DNA of 49,125 nucleotides from Desulfobacteraceae bacterium (GCA_003599475.1 QZKK01000162.1:1-49125); one strand, 5' to 3'. Numbered from the stretch's first letter, positions 17,970-26,322 are shown. The notes: generated by a model not told the origin, from the letters alone. Numbers and translations are program-made.

Positions 17970-18211
17970 TCTTTGCTCCTCCGCGATGTCCTGAAAACCG
18001 CCGCCACGAAAAAAACCGTACTGACTCCTGCCCCGACCGAGGCCTCCGTAAACGCCACATCGATTGCCCCCATCATGGCCCAGAGCAGGCACAGCAAGAA
18101 GCTGTATGCCCCGAACAAAACGGAGGCTCCCAGAAGGTCCTTAACCGTAATCGCGCCGATGGCGGTGATCACAACCATCAGCAGAACCATGAACTCAATC
18201 GGCCAGATCAT
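17966..18211 (-). CDS. MbhD-like (DUF4040) subunit
   Basis: An 81-residue, three-helix protein corresponding to MbhD or the DUF4040 part of MrpA: VVITAIGAITVKDLLGASVLFGAYSFLLCLLWAMMGAIDVAFTEASVGAG with the conserved FTEASVG. ATG18211 overlaps the mnhG stop (ATGA), and its TGA overlaps the next TTG start, so translation is coupled on both sides. Confidence 0.92.
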   Translation of the reverse strand: MIWPIEFMVLLMVVITAIGAITVKDLLGASVLFGAYSFLLCLLWAMMGAIDVAFTEASVGAGVSTVFFVAAVFRTSRRSKD

Positions 18212-18540
18212 CGGTGCTTATTTCCTCCGCGGCTCTTGACCCACGGACCGAGACCCGCCCGGAACCCGGCATCGATGATGGCGTGGGTGGCAGTGGGGCT
18301 GGTGATGAAAACGAACACCACGATCAGCACGATCTTGAATGCTGTCAAAACGGATGGGATCGATAAATCACCGCCTGCATACAGGGCCATGGAAAGCAGG
18401 GACATCAGCAGCCCCATGGTATCGAGCTTTCCCGCCGCATGAAGCCGGGTATAGAAATCCGGAAATCGAAGGATTCCGACAGTTCCCCCGAGAAAGAAAA
18501 GAAGTCCCGCCGCCAAACCGATTACAACGAGAATGTTCAA
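18208..18540 (-). CDS. mnhG: Na+/H+ antiporter subunit G
   Basis: A 110-residue MnhG/MrpG subunit with three TM helices. The signature is FFLGGTVGILRFPDFYTRLHAAGKLDTMG. TTG18540 is chosen: GGGGGAGG lies about 7 nt upstream and the first TM starts at once. The longer frame to 18642 is only repeat sequence (CACGTTG and CCCGCAA units). It overlaps the MbhD-like gene by four bases. Confidence 0.92.
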   Translation of the reverse strand: MNILVVIGLAAGLLFFLGGTVGILRFPDFYTRLHAAGKLDTMGLLMSLLSMALYAGGDLSIPSVLTAFKIVLIVVFVFITSPTATHAIIDAGFRAGLGPWVKSRGGNKHR

Positions 18541-18569
18541 CCGACGACCTCCCCCTATTGAAATCGTTT

Positions 18570-18647
18570 CACGTTGCACGTTGCACGTTGCACGTTGAAC
18601 CTGAAACATGCAATCCCGCAACCCGCAACCCGTAACCCGCAACCCGC
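18570..18647 (-). repeat. heptanucleotide repeats, CACGTTG and CCCGCAA families, between mnhF and mnhG
   Basis: Four exact CACGTTG units (18570-18597) and, after a short spacer, about 4.5 CCCGCAA units with one variant CCCGTAA (18615-18647). They form the only sizeable gap between mnhF and mnhG in an otherwise overlapping gene string. CCCGCAA is the reverse complement family of GTTGCGG at 7423. Confidence 0.87.
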
Positions 18648-18648
18648 T

Positions 18649-18936
18649 TCACCTCCAAGGGGTCTCATCATGGAGTCCCTTTCTCTTTTGGAAAAACCGC
18701 GAGGCCGCCAGCACCGCGATGAAATTCAGCATGGCGTATGCCAGAGAGATATCTACGAACATGTCGACGCGGTGGTAAAGGAGTCCGATCAGGATCAGCA
18801 TCACGGTGGTCTTGCTTCCGATGGCGTTCATACCGATGAGCCGGTCCAGGATCGTCGGCCCGACCACGGCCCTGTAAAGGGATAGAACCATCAGCACAGC
18901 CAAAAAGATGCCTGACCAGAAAAAAAACGGATCCAT
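18649..18936 (-). CDS. mnhF: Na+/H+ antiporter subunit F
   Basis: A 95-residue MnhF/MrpF subunit with three TM helices. The signature is SLYRAVVGPTILDRLIGMNAIGSKT, followed by the acidic segment DISLAYAMLNFIAVLAASRFF. It directly abuts the mnhE stop. Confidence 0.92.
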   Translation of the reverse strand: MDPFFFWSGIFLAVLMVLSLYRAVVGPTILDRLIGMNAIGSKTTVMLILIGLLYHRVDMFVDISLAYAMLNFIAVLAASRFFQKRKGLHDETPWR

Positions 18937-19422
18937 TCATTCACCAAAAATTTGAGCGATCTTCGCATCCATCCCGGGCAGCGACTGCCCCGACTGGAGA
19001 TCGATCATGTGCACCGTCACTTCTCCGTATACGGAGATGTAGACGGTAATGGTGCCGGGAGTCAGGGTGATGGAATTTGCCAGGGTAACCAGCGCGATGT
19101 CGCTCTTTAAGCGACTCTTGAATCGGGTGATCCGCGGGTCGATCTTCTCTCTCATTTTCGGATGAAAAGCGAGCACCAGCACATAGAGATTTGCCATTAA
19201 CACCTGATAGAGCAGCCATGGAATAAATCCGATGAAGCGAATCCAAACCATCGGAAGCCTCCTGAACCGAGGCGACTGCAGCAGGAGGTCCGAGGAGAAG
19301 AAAGAGACGATCGCACAGGAAACAACCCCCATTCCCAGATGAAAGATGTCGAACCGGCCGGATAGAGCCAGCCAGACGGCGAAGGTGACGCAAAATGTGA
19401 AAATAAAGACCGGAACCGCCAT
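18937..19422 (-). CDS. mnhE: Na+/H+ antiporter subunit E
   Basis: A 161-residue MnhE/MrpE subunit. Two N-terminal TM helices and a cytosolic beta domain with LANSITLTPGTITVYI are the family hallmark. ATG19422 is preferred because AGGAG precedes it by 6 nt. TTG19452 adds only ten residues. It is separated from the NuoL-like gene by 183 bp that hold a TTCAGTG repeat array. Confidence 0.92.
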   Translation of the reverse strand: MAVPVFIFTFCVTFAVWLALSGRFDIFHLGMGVVSCAIVSFFSSDLLLQSPRFRRLPMVWIRFIGFIPWLLYQVLMANLYVLVLAFHPKMREKIDPRITRFKSRLKSDIALVTLANSITLTPGTITVYISVYGEVTVHMIDLQSGQSLPGMDAKIAQIFGE

Positions 19423-19453
19423 GATCAGCTCCTGGCTTGTTAGAAACTTCAAA

Positions 19454-19494
19454 GTGTTCAGCGTTCAGTGTTCAGTGTTCAGTGTTCAGCGTTC
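19454..19494 (-). repeat. heptanucleotide repeat, TTCAGTG family
   Basis: Five GTTCAGT/GTTCAGC units just upstream of mnhE. The same family appears at 24592-24626, and its complement (CACTGAA) at 13700 and 24727-24746. Confidence 0.85.
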
Positions 19495-19605
19495 TTCTCT
19501 TCAGTATCTGATTCGATCAAATTGGCCGCTTCAGCCATCCAGAATCCAGCATCGAGCGCCCAGTGGCCGGCGGCTCGGCTCAACCCTGAACCCCTGAATC
19601 CCGCC

Positions 19606-21414
19606 TCAGCGGGAAACACTCAAAATGAAGATCCCGAAGACCGATAGAAACACCAAAGAGGCCAACACGCCGAGCCCGATCGGAAATCGGTAAGGCAGTT
19701 CCTCCTCGGAAATCGGCCGCGGGTCGGTGTCGCCCGCAAGCCGGTACACGATCTGCTTTGCCGCTGCATAAGGATTGTTTCCAAACCGGATAACGGCGGA
19801 AGTCCGATTTTCGGAAAAGCGTCGAATGCTGCTGCGGATGCTTTCGAGATAAACGCGGCAAAAGCGCATCAGCGCGCGTCCGAACATCCGGTAGAACCAA
19901 TCGGTATCCAGGTTGAGGGTCGGTTTACCCGACATCACCCTGTCCAGAAGCAGCCAGAATCCCGCAGCCGTCAACACAAGCATCTGGATGGCCGCAGCCA
20001 CATGGCCCGATGCATACGGATGAAAGGAGACCGGATACGGCAGCACGCGGTAGATCAGATCCGGAAAGATTCCGGTCGCCAGGCACAACAGCGAGGCGAT
20101 TCCCATCGCAGCAAGCATGTTGATCGGCGGCTCCTTGACGATTGCCGGAGGTTCAATCCCGGATTCAACCCCGGGTTCAGCAAGGTTTCCCGCACCTGTA
20201 CGAGTGTTTCCGAACCATGTCCCCCAGGGCAGTTTCAACCCGACGCTGAGCCAGGTGCCGACCGAAGCGAGGTGCAGCATCGACTCGATCAGCGGCCGGT
20301 GAAGTTCGCCTGCCGCTGCGACCACCATCGATTTGCTGATGAATCCATTGAAAAGCGGCACCCCTGAAATGGAGAATGCCCCCACCATGTAGAGGGAAAG
20401 GGTGATCGGAATTTTCTTATAGAGACCTCTGCCGTAACAATCCGTCATTTTCCTGAATCCGGTGACCTGGATGACCGCACCTGCGCCCATGAAAAGCAGC
20501 GCCTTGTAGATGATGTGGCAAAACGCATGGGCGGCAGCCCCGTTTATTGCCATCTCGCTTCCGAGTCCGACTCCGCAGACCATGTAACCCACCTGGCTGA
20601 CGATATGATAGGAGAGCAGCCTCCGAAGATCCTTTTCCATTACCGCGTAAACCACCCCGTAGAGCGCCATGACTGCACCCAGCCATACCAGCGGTTCAAG
20701 GCCGGGAAAGCAGCGTGCCAGCACATAGACCGCGCTTTTTGTCGTAAAGGCGGTCAGGAAGACGCTTCCGGTGAGGGTCCCCTCCGGATAGGCGTCCGGA
20801 AGCCACGCATGAAAAGGCGGAACGGCTGCATTGATGATAAAGCCGATGAAGATCAATTTTGCCGAAAGCGTGGTGAAGTCCAATCGGACCATTTCGAGGC
20901 TTCCGGCCCCGGCAGCGTGAATGACGACTCCGGCGGTCAGAACCGCCCCCCCTGCAAGGTGAACGAGGATGTAACGGAACCCGGCATCGATGGAGGCTTT
21001 GGTTCTCCGGTACCATATCAGGAAAACCGATGATGCGGCCATCATTTCCCAAAAAATCAGCAGCGTAAGCAGATCGCCTGCAAAAACGACCCCGAGGCCG
21101 CTTCCGGCATAGAGCAACGCGGCCGAATGCTGGCCGGTTTCCCGGATGTCGATGGCGTATACCATGCCGATAAAGGAGATGATGACAAACACATAGGCAA
21201 AGACCATGCTGAGACTGTCCGCGCGAGTCAACACGATGTGGAAATCGAGAAACGGATAGACCCAATCCGCGCCTTTCGGAATGCGCATCAGGTCCATCCA
21301 GGCAACCGAAGGGATCAGCAGCAGAAACGCCTGCCGAAGCCTCTGGCCGCGAATCAGCGGCAGAAGGAGGGCTCCGGCAACATAGATGAAAACCGGGGGC
21401 ACCGGACTAATCAT
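19606..21414 (-). CDS. Mrp/Mbh-type antiporter subunit, NuoL/MrpA-N-like
   Basis: A 602-residue polytopic subunit of the NuoL/MrpA-N type. It shows the Glu segment LLTLLIFWEMMAASSVFLIW, GFIINAAVPPFHAWLPDAYPEGTLTGSVFLTAFTTKSAVY (broken helix with Lys), HIVSQVGYMVCGVG and GVPLFNGFISKSMV. ATG21414 is preferred: AAGGA lies 11 nt upstream, whereas ATG21426 has none at proper spacing. It overlaps the small upstream membrane gene by eight bases. Between helices it carries a Gly/Glu/Pro-rich insert coded by short tandem repeats (around 20150-20190). A CCCGC/GCGGG hairpin spans the stop codon. The C-terminal TM with a long amphipathic segment is NuoL-like. Confidence 0.9.
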   Translation of the reverse strand: MISPVPPVFIYVAGALLLPLIRGQRLRQAFLLLIPSVAWMDLMRIPKGADWVYPFLDFHIVLTRADSLSMVFAYVFVIISFIGMVYAIDIRETGQHSAALLYAGSGLGVVFAGDLLTLLIFWEMMAASSVFLIWYRRTKASIDAGFRYILVHLAGGAVLTAGVVIHAAGAGSLEMVRLDFTTLSAKLIFIGFIINAAVPPFHAWLPDAYPEGTLTGSVFLTAFTTKSAVYVLARCFPGLEPLVWLGAVMALYGVVYAVMEKDLRRLLSYHIVSQVGYMVCGVGLGSEMAINGAAAHAFCHIIYKALLFMGAGAVIQVTGFRKMTDCYGRGLYKKIPITLSLYMVGAFSISGVPLFNGFISKSMVVAAAGELHRPLIESMLHLASVGTWLSVGLKLPWGTWFGNTRTGAGNLAEPGVESGIEPPAIVKEPPINMLAAMGIASLLCLATGIFPDLIYRVLPYPVSFHPYASGHVAAAIQMLVLTAAGFWLLLDRVMSGKPTLNLDTDWFYRMFGRALMRFCRVYLESIRSSIRRFSENRTSAVIRFGNNPYAAAKQIVYRLAGDTDPRPISEEELPYRFPIGLGVLASLVFLSVFGIFILSVSR

Positions 21415-21619
21415 AGTAATTCTCATCCTTCATCAACCACACATGGCCCAGCCATTTGGAGAAGGCGATGAGGACGACGGCTCCCGCGAATCCGAAGACG
21501 GCATCGTAGACCGGGATCCTTTGCCACCAGAAATGAGCATCTTTGTTTGGAAAGATGAAACCGAGCAGGCAGGAGACCGCGATACCGGTGTACAGCAATT
21601 TTCGAAAGGTTTTTTCCAT
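21407..21619 (-). CDS. small two-TM membrane protein of the Mrp operon
   Basis: A 70-residue protein with two hydrophobic segments (LLYTGIAVSCLLGFIF and VYDAVFGFAGAVVLIAFSKWLGHVWL) separated by a short Trp-rich loop. A good GGAGG lies before ATG21619, and the end overlaps the start of the NuoL-like gene, so it is a real coupled gene. I do not recognise a named family. Its position suggests an accessory subunit or assembly factor of the antiporter. Confidence 0.75.
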   Translation of the reverse strand: MEKTFRKLLYTGIAVSCLLGFIFPNKDAHFWWQRIPVYDAVFGFAGAVVLIAFSKWLGHVWLMKDENYYD

Positions 21620-21664
21620 CGCTTCTGCCTCCGTATACTGCCGAGCGGCAGGGAAGGGAACGCT

Positions 21665-22291
21665 TTATGGTCTGGCGGGATGTGACTTTACCAGCTTGCA
21701 CACGAGCCCGGCTGCGGTCTCCAGATTTTGTTTGCTGGTATTGATGACCATGTGATAGAGGTGCGGAAGGTCGTAATCTTCTCTGCCGAATTTGCGGTAC
21801 AGGTTGATCCGCCGCCTTTCCTGCCGGGTAACCACCAGGTTCGCTTCCCTGTGAGAAAGATTGTAATGGGTTTCCATGAACTTGATCCGATCGGCGTAGT
21901 CTGCAATCAGCAGGATGTGATAGGCATCCTTTCGGTCTCTGAGAACATACTGGCTCCCCCTGCCGATGATGACGACATTTCCCTCGTCGGCCAGTTGATT
22001 GATGATCTGATGCAAAAGATCCACATAGATTTCCTCATCGATGTAGCCGCGCTGGTCGTCTAGAACCATATCGATGAAGCTTTTTGGAACCAGGTGGGTC
22101 ATATATCTCAGCAGCCGCCCGCCGGATTCTTTTTCGATGGACTCGACCCAGTTGGTCGAAACGCGAGCCCGGGTTGCCACCATCTGGATGATCTCCTCGT
22201 CGGTATAACTGTACCCAAGCGCTTCCGCAACAAGTTTGCCCAGCGTGCGTCCGCCGGCTCCGAACTGCCTGGAGATGGTAACCACTGGCAT
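21665..22291 (-). CDS. cytidylate kinase-like protein
   Basis: A 208-residue cytoplasmic P-loop protein of the cytidylate-kinase-like family. The N-terminus has VVTISRQFGAGGRTLGKLVAEALGY, with a modified P-loop, followed by YTDEEII. IIGRGSQYVLRDRKDAYHILLIAD and the LID-like region with Arg residues (REANLVVTRQERRRINLYRKFGREDYD) are also family features. A strong AAGGAGG precedes ATG22291. It heads the antiporter operon, 45 bp before the small membrane gene. The substrate is not established; a role in regulating the antiporter is only suggested by position. Confidence 0.85.
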   Translation of the reverse strand: MPVVTISRQFGAGGRTLGKLVAEALGYSYTDEEIIQMVATRARVSTNWVESIEKESGGRLLRYMTHLVPKSFIDMVLDDQRGYIDEEIYVDLLHQIINQLADEGNVVIIGRGSQYVLRDRKDAYHILLIADYADRIKFMETHYNLSHREANLVVTRQERRRINLYRKFGREDYDLPHLYHMVINTSKQNLETAAGLVCKLVKSHPARP

Positions 22292-22523
22292 GAGTGCCTC
22301 CTTACGAGTTGTCTTTGGAACGGTCTTGAAGGGATTGAATTATACCAAGCCTGGTTCGCGTCGCTCCGGCGGGATGACCGCGGAACGTATTCGCGGCGTT
22401 AAAGTATCTGATATCTTTATAGGTGAAACCCGGTACCCCGTCAAGGGAGGCTGGTATTGGAATTTCTAATTCAATCATCGTGATCGTTTACAAAACCGGC
22501 CTTTTCTGCTATCCGAATCGATT

Positions 22524-22994
22524 ATGGGAATGCAACCAACCGAACTCGATTTTCTTCTGGGACTTCTGCGCGACATCTATGAAGAAAAAATTCCCTTCAA
22601 TAAAATACTCGGTTTTCGCATCGTTTCCTTGACTGCGGAAGCCATCCGCGCCAGGTTCGAGATGCAGCAAGAGCTGCTCGGAAACTATGTGAAGGGGATT
22701 CTGCACGGCGGGGTGATCTCTTCCGTGCTGGATGCCACCGGCGGCTTGACGGCCTCATTCGGGATCCTGCAGCAGCTCGCGGGGGCTCCGATGGAGGAGA
22801 TCGAAAGCCGAATTTCAAGAATCGGCACCATCGATCTGCGGGTGGACTATCTGAGACCGGGCCGGGGGCGCCACTTCATCTCCGGCGGAACCATCATGCG
22901 GGCCGGGCGCCGGGTCACCGTCACGCGCATGGAACTGCACAACGACCAGGATCTGCTGATTGCGGTCGGCACGGGAACCTATCTGGTGGGCTAG
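22524..22994 (+). CDS. hotdog-fold acyl-CoA thioesterase (PaaI/YigI-like)
   Basis: A 156-residue single hotdog domain. The core motif NYVKGILHGGVISSVLDATGGLTA is the PaaI-type HGG signature, with the Asp/Glu catalytic region following it. TIDLRVDYLRPGRGRHFISGGTIMRAGRRV is the second half of the fold. It probably hydrolyses medium- or long-chain or aromatic acyl-CoA; the substrate is unknown. It is transcribed divergently from the kinase-like gene across 232 bp, in which I see no clear promoter or repeat. ATG22524 has a second in-frame ATG two codons later. Confidence 0.88.
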   Translation: MGMQPTELDFLLGLLRDIYEEKIPFNKILGFRIVSLTAEAIRARFEMQQELLGNYVKGILHGGVISSVLDATGGLTASFGILQQLAGAPMEEIESRISRIGTIDLRVDYLRPGRGRHFISGGTIMRAGRRVTVTRMELHNDQDLLIAVGTGTYLVG

Positions 22995-23025
22995 CGGCCA
23001 TGCGTGGAAGATACCGGATCGGAAT

Positions 23026-23889
23026 TTATTTCTTCGGCTGGCGGATAAGGACGATCAACACGCCGGCGAGCACCGCCAGTCCGCCGAAAAACTGCTGGCG
23101 GTTCGGGAGCGCGTCGAAGAGGAGAAACGACCAAAGCACCGCTGCAACGGGGGACAAGGTGAGGACGACGGCGTGTATGCTGACGGTCAACCGGCGCAAG
23201 GCGAGGTAGTAGAGCCCCCGCGAAACGGTCACATCGACGGTTCCCACCATCGTCAAAAGGATCCAATCCGAAGCCGCCGGCCAAACCATCTCGCGTCGCC
23301 CTATCGCCAGCAAGAGAAGGATTCCGGTAGTGCAGAGAAGGCGAAAAAAGAAGAAATCGATAAAATCCATCCGATCGCCGAATCGCTTCGCGAGGGCGGC
23401 ATGCAAGGCATACATGATCGCCGAGGCAAGGATCATCAGAGAACCGAAACGCAGGTAATCGGAAGGCTGGTATGTGATGACAGAGACTCCCGCCAGGGCC
23501 GTCAACGCCCCGAATATCTGGATTCCACCCAGGCGCTCCTTCAGCCAGAAAAGCCCCAGGCAGATGCTGAAAAGAATCGACGTTTTCCCCAGCATCGATG
23601 CGGTTCCTGCATCGATGAGGGCCACCGCCTCGTAGTTGATGACGGTGCTTACAGCAATCAAGAAGCCGATTGAGAAGAAAAAAATCCGATTCTCGATCAG
23701 CGCTTTCAGATGGATTTCCTTCCGGAGTGTCCCGAAGAGACCGACCTGAAGGGTTCCGACAGCCATCACGTACATGGCGGAGGCACCGGGTTGAAGATGC
23801 GGCAAAAGCAGCCGGGCAAAGACAAAGTGAAGGCTGTCGATGATCAAAAGGGAAAAGATGAGCAGCGATTGATTCCGGTAGTCCATCAT
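23026..23889 (-). CDS. DMT-superfamily (EamA) transporter
   Basis: A 287-residue inner-membrane protein with about ten TM helices in two EamA repeats. Typical segments are INYEAVALIDAGTASMLGKTSILFSICLGLFWLKERLGG at the end of the first repeat and GLYYLALRRLTVSIHAVVLTLSPVAAVLWSFLLFDALPN in the second. It probably exports a small metabolite. Its start overlaps the stop of the methyltransferase gene by four bases, so both are co-translated and may act on one pathway (inference). Confidence 0.92.
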   Translation of the reverse strand: MMDYRNQSLLIFSLLIIDSLHFVFARLLLPHLQPGASAMYVMAVGTLQVGLFGTLRKEIHLKALIENRIFFFSIGFLIAVSTVINYEAVALIDAGTASMLGKTSILFSICLGLFWLKERLGGIQIFGALTALAGVSVITYQPSDYLRFGSLMILASAIMYALHAALAKRFGDRMDFIDFFFFRLLCTTGILLLLAIGRREMVWPAASDWILLTMVGTVDVTVSRGLYYLALRRLTVSIHAVVLTLSPVAAVLWSFLLFDALPNRQQFFGGLAVLAGVLIVLIRQPKK

Positions 23890-24575
23890 CCCGCAGGCTT
23901 TTTTACGGGAAAAGTCCGGGCGCGGAAGACGGCCATAAAGCGCCTCGCGGGCGGGTCTTCGTCATCCATGAAATCTTCGAACGCTTCCTGCACCAATTCA
24001 CCTGCCGCAAAGGGCAACAGCTCGTCTCTTGTCAGCGGCCATGGCATCTTTCCGGGATCTTCCCCGGGCTCCCTTCCCCTGCAGATTACAAGGAGTCTGC
24101 CCCCGGGGGCGACAAACCGGCGGATCCGATCGGCGGCCACAGGCCGCAGATCTGCCGGGAGCACCTGAAGGGTATAGGATTCCAGGACGAAATCGAAGGC
24201 CTCCCGCCAGGAGGGGGGAGAAACGAAAAGATCTTCCACCCGGTAGGAAACGGAAGAACCCGGAAAGCGCCGGCGGCACCAGGCGATGGCGGTTTCCGAA
24301 ATATCGAAGGCGGTCACCCTGAACCCCCTCCGCGCCAGCTCTTCAGCGTCGTCTCCCAAGCCGCATCCGACCTTGAGCGCCGAAAGCCCTGCTCCGGAGA
24401 CCGGGTGTCGGTTCAGCCATCGCACAAAGCTTGGATTGGGCCTGCGATCCGCCCATGGAACGGTATCGAGGTTTTCACCCGCCTGCCGGTAGAGAGCCTC
24501 GAACCATCCAAGTGGATCGTTTCGGGCGATAAACTGCCGGGCGATCTCCCGTGCGATCTTCCGTTTTTCCGCCAT
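23886..24575 (-). CDS. class I SAM-dependent methyltransferase (TPMT-like)
   Basis: A 229-residue cytoplasmic Rossmann methyltransferase. The SAM motif I appears as ALKVGCGLGDDAEELARRGFRVTAFDIS, with VEDLFVSPPSWREAFDFVLESYTLQVLP as the post-I/II region. The arrangement resembles thiopurine/tellurite-type methyltransferases. AGGAGA precedes ATG24575. Substrate unknown. It is coupled to the downstream exporter gene. Confidence 0.9.
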   Translation of the reverse strand: MAEKRKIAREIARQFIARNDPLGWFEALYRQAGENLDTVPWADRRPNPSFVRWLNRHPVSGAGLSALKVGCGLGDDAEELARRGFRVTAFDISETAIAWCRRRFPGSSVSYRVEDLFVSPPSWREAFDFVLESYTLQVLPADLRPVAADRIRRFVAPGGRLLVICRGREPGEDPGKMPWPLTRDELLPFAAGELVQEAFEDFMDDEDPPARRFMAVFRARTFPVKKPAG

Positions 24576-24591
24576 CCGCTCTCCTATCAGA

Positions 24592-24746
24592 AGTGTTCAG
24601 GGGTTCAGCGTTCAGCGTTCAACTGTGCCGCCGGCGGCCAAAGCGACCCGTTTGATCGATAAGCCGAATCCCCGATGCTGGATGCCGGTTGAGTGTTCCA
24701 TGAGAAAAACGAGGGCTGAAAACTGAACTCCTGAACACTGAACACT
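24592..24746 (-). repeat. heptanucleotide repeats, TTCAGCG/CACTGAA family, flanking the gap
   Basis: GTTCAGG/GTTCAGC units (24592-24626) and, in complementary orientation, CTGAACA units (24720-24746) lie at either end of the 204-bp gap upstream of the methyltransferase gene. They could pair with each other in single-stranded form. Nothing else is recognised in the gap. Confidence 0.75.
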
Positions 24747-24779
24747 CATCCGAGTCAATCGCCCCCCTCCGGTCGTTTT

Positions 24780-26033
24780 TCATTCGGCATTTCGTATTGA
24801 TGAATTGACGGGTACCGGGGTCATTTGATGGACGATTCCTTCCGATTCGAGCGCTTCGATCTGCTCCCGGCTGTAGCCGAGGACCTCCTGAAGGATCCAT
24901 CCGGTATGCTCCCCCAGCATCGGTGCGGGCCGGTAGACCTCACCCGGTGTTTCGGAAAGACGGAAAGGAGATCCGCAGATCTTCATTTTTCCGACGACCG
25001 GCTGATCGATTTCCACCAGCATCCTCCGGTGTTCGATATGCGGATCCCGGCAAATGTCTTCGATGCTGTTGATCGGCGAATAGGGAATCCCTTCCCTTTC
25101 AAAGATCAGGGTCCACTCCCGGGAGGATTTTTTTTCCATTTCCGCCTGAAGAATCGGAATCAGATCCTTTCTGTTTTCGGTTCGCAGCGGATTGGTCCTG
25201 AACCTGGGGTCTTCGATCAGATCCTTCCGGTTCAGAACACGACAAAATTTCGCCCACAGGTTGTCGTTTCCAACCGCTGCGATCAGCCATGCCCCCTCTC
25301 CCGTCCGGAATCCTTGAAAAGGGGTGATTGCCGGATGGGCGCTTCCCATCGGTTCCGGGGATTCTCCTGCGTTCATAAAGCGTGCGACAGCATTCTCCAA
25401 CACCGAAAAGAGACCGTCTATCATGGAGATATCGATGTACTGGCCTCTTCCGGTCTGCTGCCGGTAAACCAGGGCGGCAAGGACCGCGATCGCCGCCTGA
25501 TGCCCTGCAAGGATGTCCCCGATGGAGGATCCCACCCGGCAGGGAGGCCCGCCTTCGGGACCGGTGATGCTCATCAGACCGCTGTAAGCCTGGGCGACCA
25601 TATCGTAGGCCGGCCGCGACGCATTGCCCGGAAGCGCGTCGTGTCCGAAGCCGCAGATCGAACAATAGACGGCAGCAGGATTGAGCTTCCGGATATCGTC
25701 CCAATCGAAGCCGAGATTCTTCATGGTGGTGGGTCTGAAATTCTCGACGACGACGTCGGATACCCGAATCAGCTCTCCGAGGATTTGCCGCCCGCGTTCC
25801 GATTTCAGGTTCAACACCATGCTCTTTTTGTTCCGATTCAGGCTGATGAAATACCCGCTCCGGTTCTTATCGTGTGCACCGATGAAGGGGCCGTACTCCC
25901 TGGCATCGTCCCCCCATTCGGGTTCGATGTGAATCACCTCGGCTCCAAGATCGGCGAGGATCATGGTGGTCGTCGGTGCGGCCAGCACGTGGCTCAAGTC
26001 GACGACCCGGATACCTTGAAGCGCCCTGGGCAT
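24780..26033 (-). CDS. CaiB/BaiF-family (class III) CoA-transferase
   Basis: A 417-residue class III CoA-transferase. The N-terminus GIRVVDLSHVLAAPTTTMILADLGAEVIHIEP is typical. The catalytic Asp sits in RPAYDMVAQAYSGLMSITGP, and DISMIDGLFSVLENAV and ITPFQGFRTGEGAWLIAAVGND are conserved. ATG26033 is preferred, with GGGAGG just upstream; the open frame continues upstream only through repeat sequence. It transfers CoA between carboxylates, probably in degradation of an organic acid. The substrate cannot be read from sequence, and no acyl-CoA dehydrogenase is adjacent. Confidence 0.93.
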   Translation of the reverse strand: MPRALQGIRVVDLSHVLAAPTTTMILADLGAEVIHIEPEWGDDAREYGPFIGAHDKNRSGYFISLNRNKKSMVLNLKSERGRQILGELIRVSDVVVENFRPTTMKNLGFDWDDIRKLNPAAVYCSICGFGHDALPGNASRPAYDMVAQAYSGLMSITGPEGGPPCRVGSSIGDILAGHQAAIAVLAALVYRQQTGRGQYIDISMIDGLFSVLENAVARFMNAGESPEPMGSAHPAITPFQGFRTGEGAWLIAAVGNDNLWAKFCRVLNRKDLIEDPRFRTNPLRTENRKDLIPILQAEMEKKSSREWTLIFEREGIPYSPINSIEDICRDPHIEHRRMLVEIDQPVVGKMKICGSPFRLSETPGEVYRPAPMLGEHTGWILQEVLGYSREQIEALESEGIVHQMTPVPVNSSIRNAE

Positions 26034-26104
26034 GATCGGAACCTCCCGGATTATTGAATATCGATCGGCGTATTCTATAGACGGTATTGGAAGAAAAGGC
26101 AAAC

Positions 26105-26322
26105 TGTGAAGAAAATCCGAATATCGAAATCCGAAATCCGAAACAAATCCGAAGGACCAAAATTCAAATAAGCCGAATGTGATTAGCCGGAATCCAGTCC
26201 CGCCGATCCCGAGGCGGGATTGTCCGTGCCGCTTACGGTATTGGAATCTCAAGACATTGAATGCTTAGATATTTAGATTTTGAATTTGTTTCGGATTTCG
26301 GTATTCGGATTTCGAATTTTGC
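26105..26322. repeat. gap with opposed ATCCGAA / TTCGGAT heptamer arrays and a hairpin
   Basis: The 291-bp gap between the hydrolase and CaiB genes holds ATCCGAA-type units at 26105-26155 and the reverse-complement units TTCGGAT at 26286-26318, so the two arrays face each other. Between them is a hairpin TCCCGCC-GATCCCGA-GGCGGGA (26198-26219). No gene is seen here. Confidence 0.75.

Noticed and set aside
18541..18642. Longer start for mnhG
   Set aside because: The extra residues are translated CACGTTG and CCCGCAA repeats; the ribosome-binding site and first helix support TTG18540.
13749..22291. A membrane-bound hydrogenase or complex I operon
   Set aside because: The membrane subunits match Mrp/Mbh types, but no hydrogenase, ferredoxin or NADH-module gene is present in the window.
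24825..26057. A 410-codon plus-strand open frame
   Set aside because: It is the antisense shadow of the CaiB-type gene.
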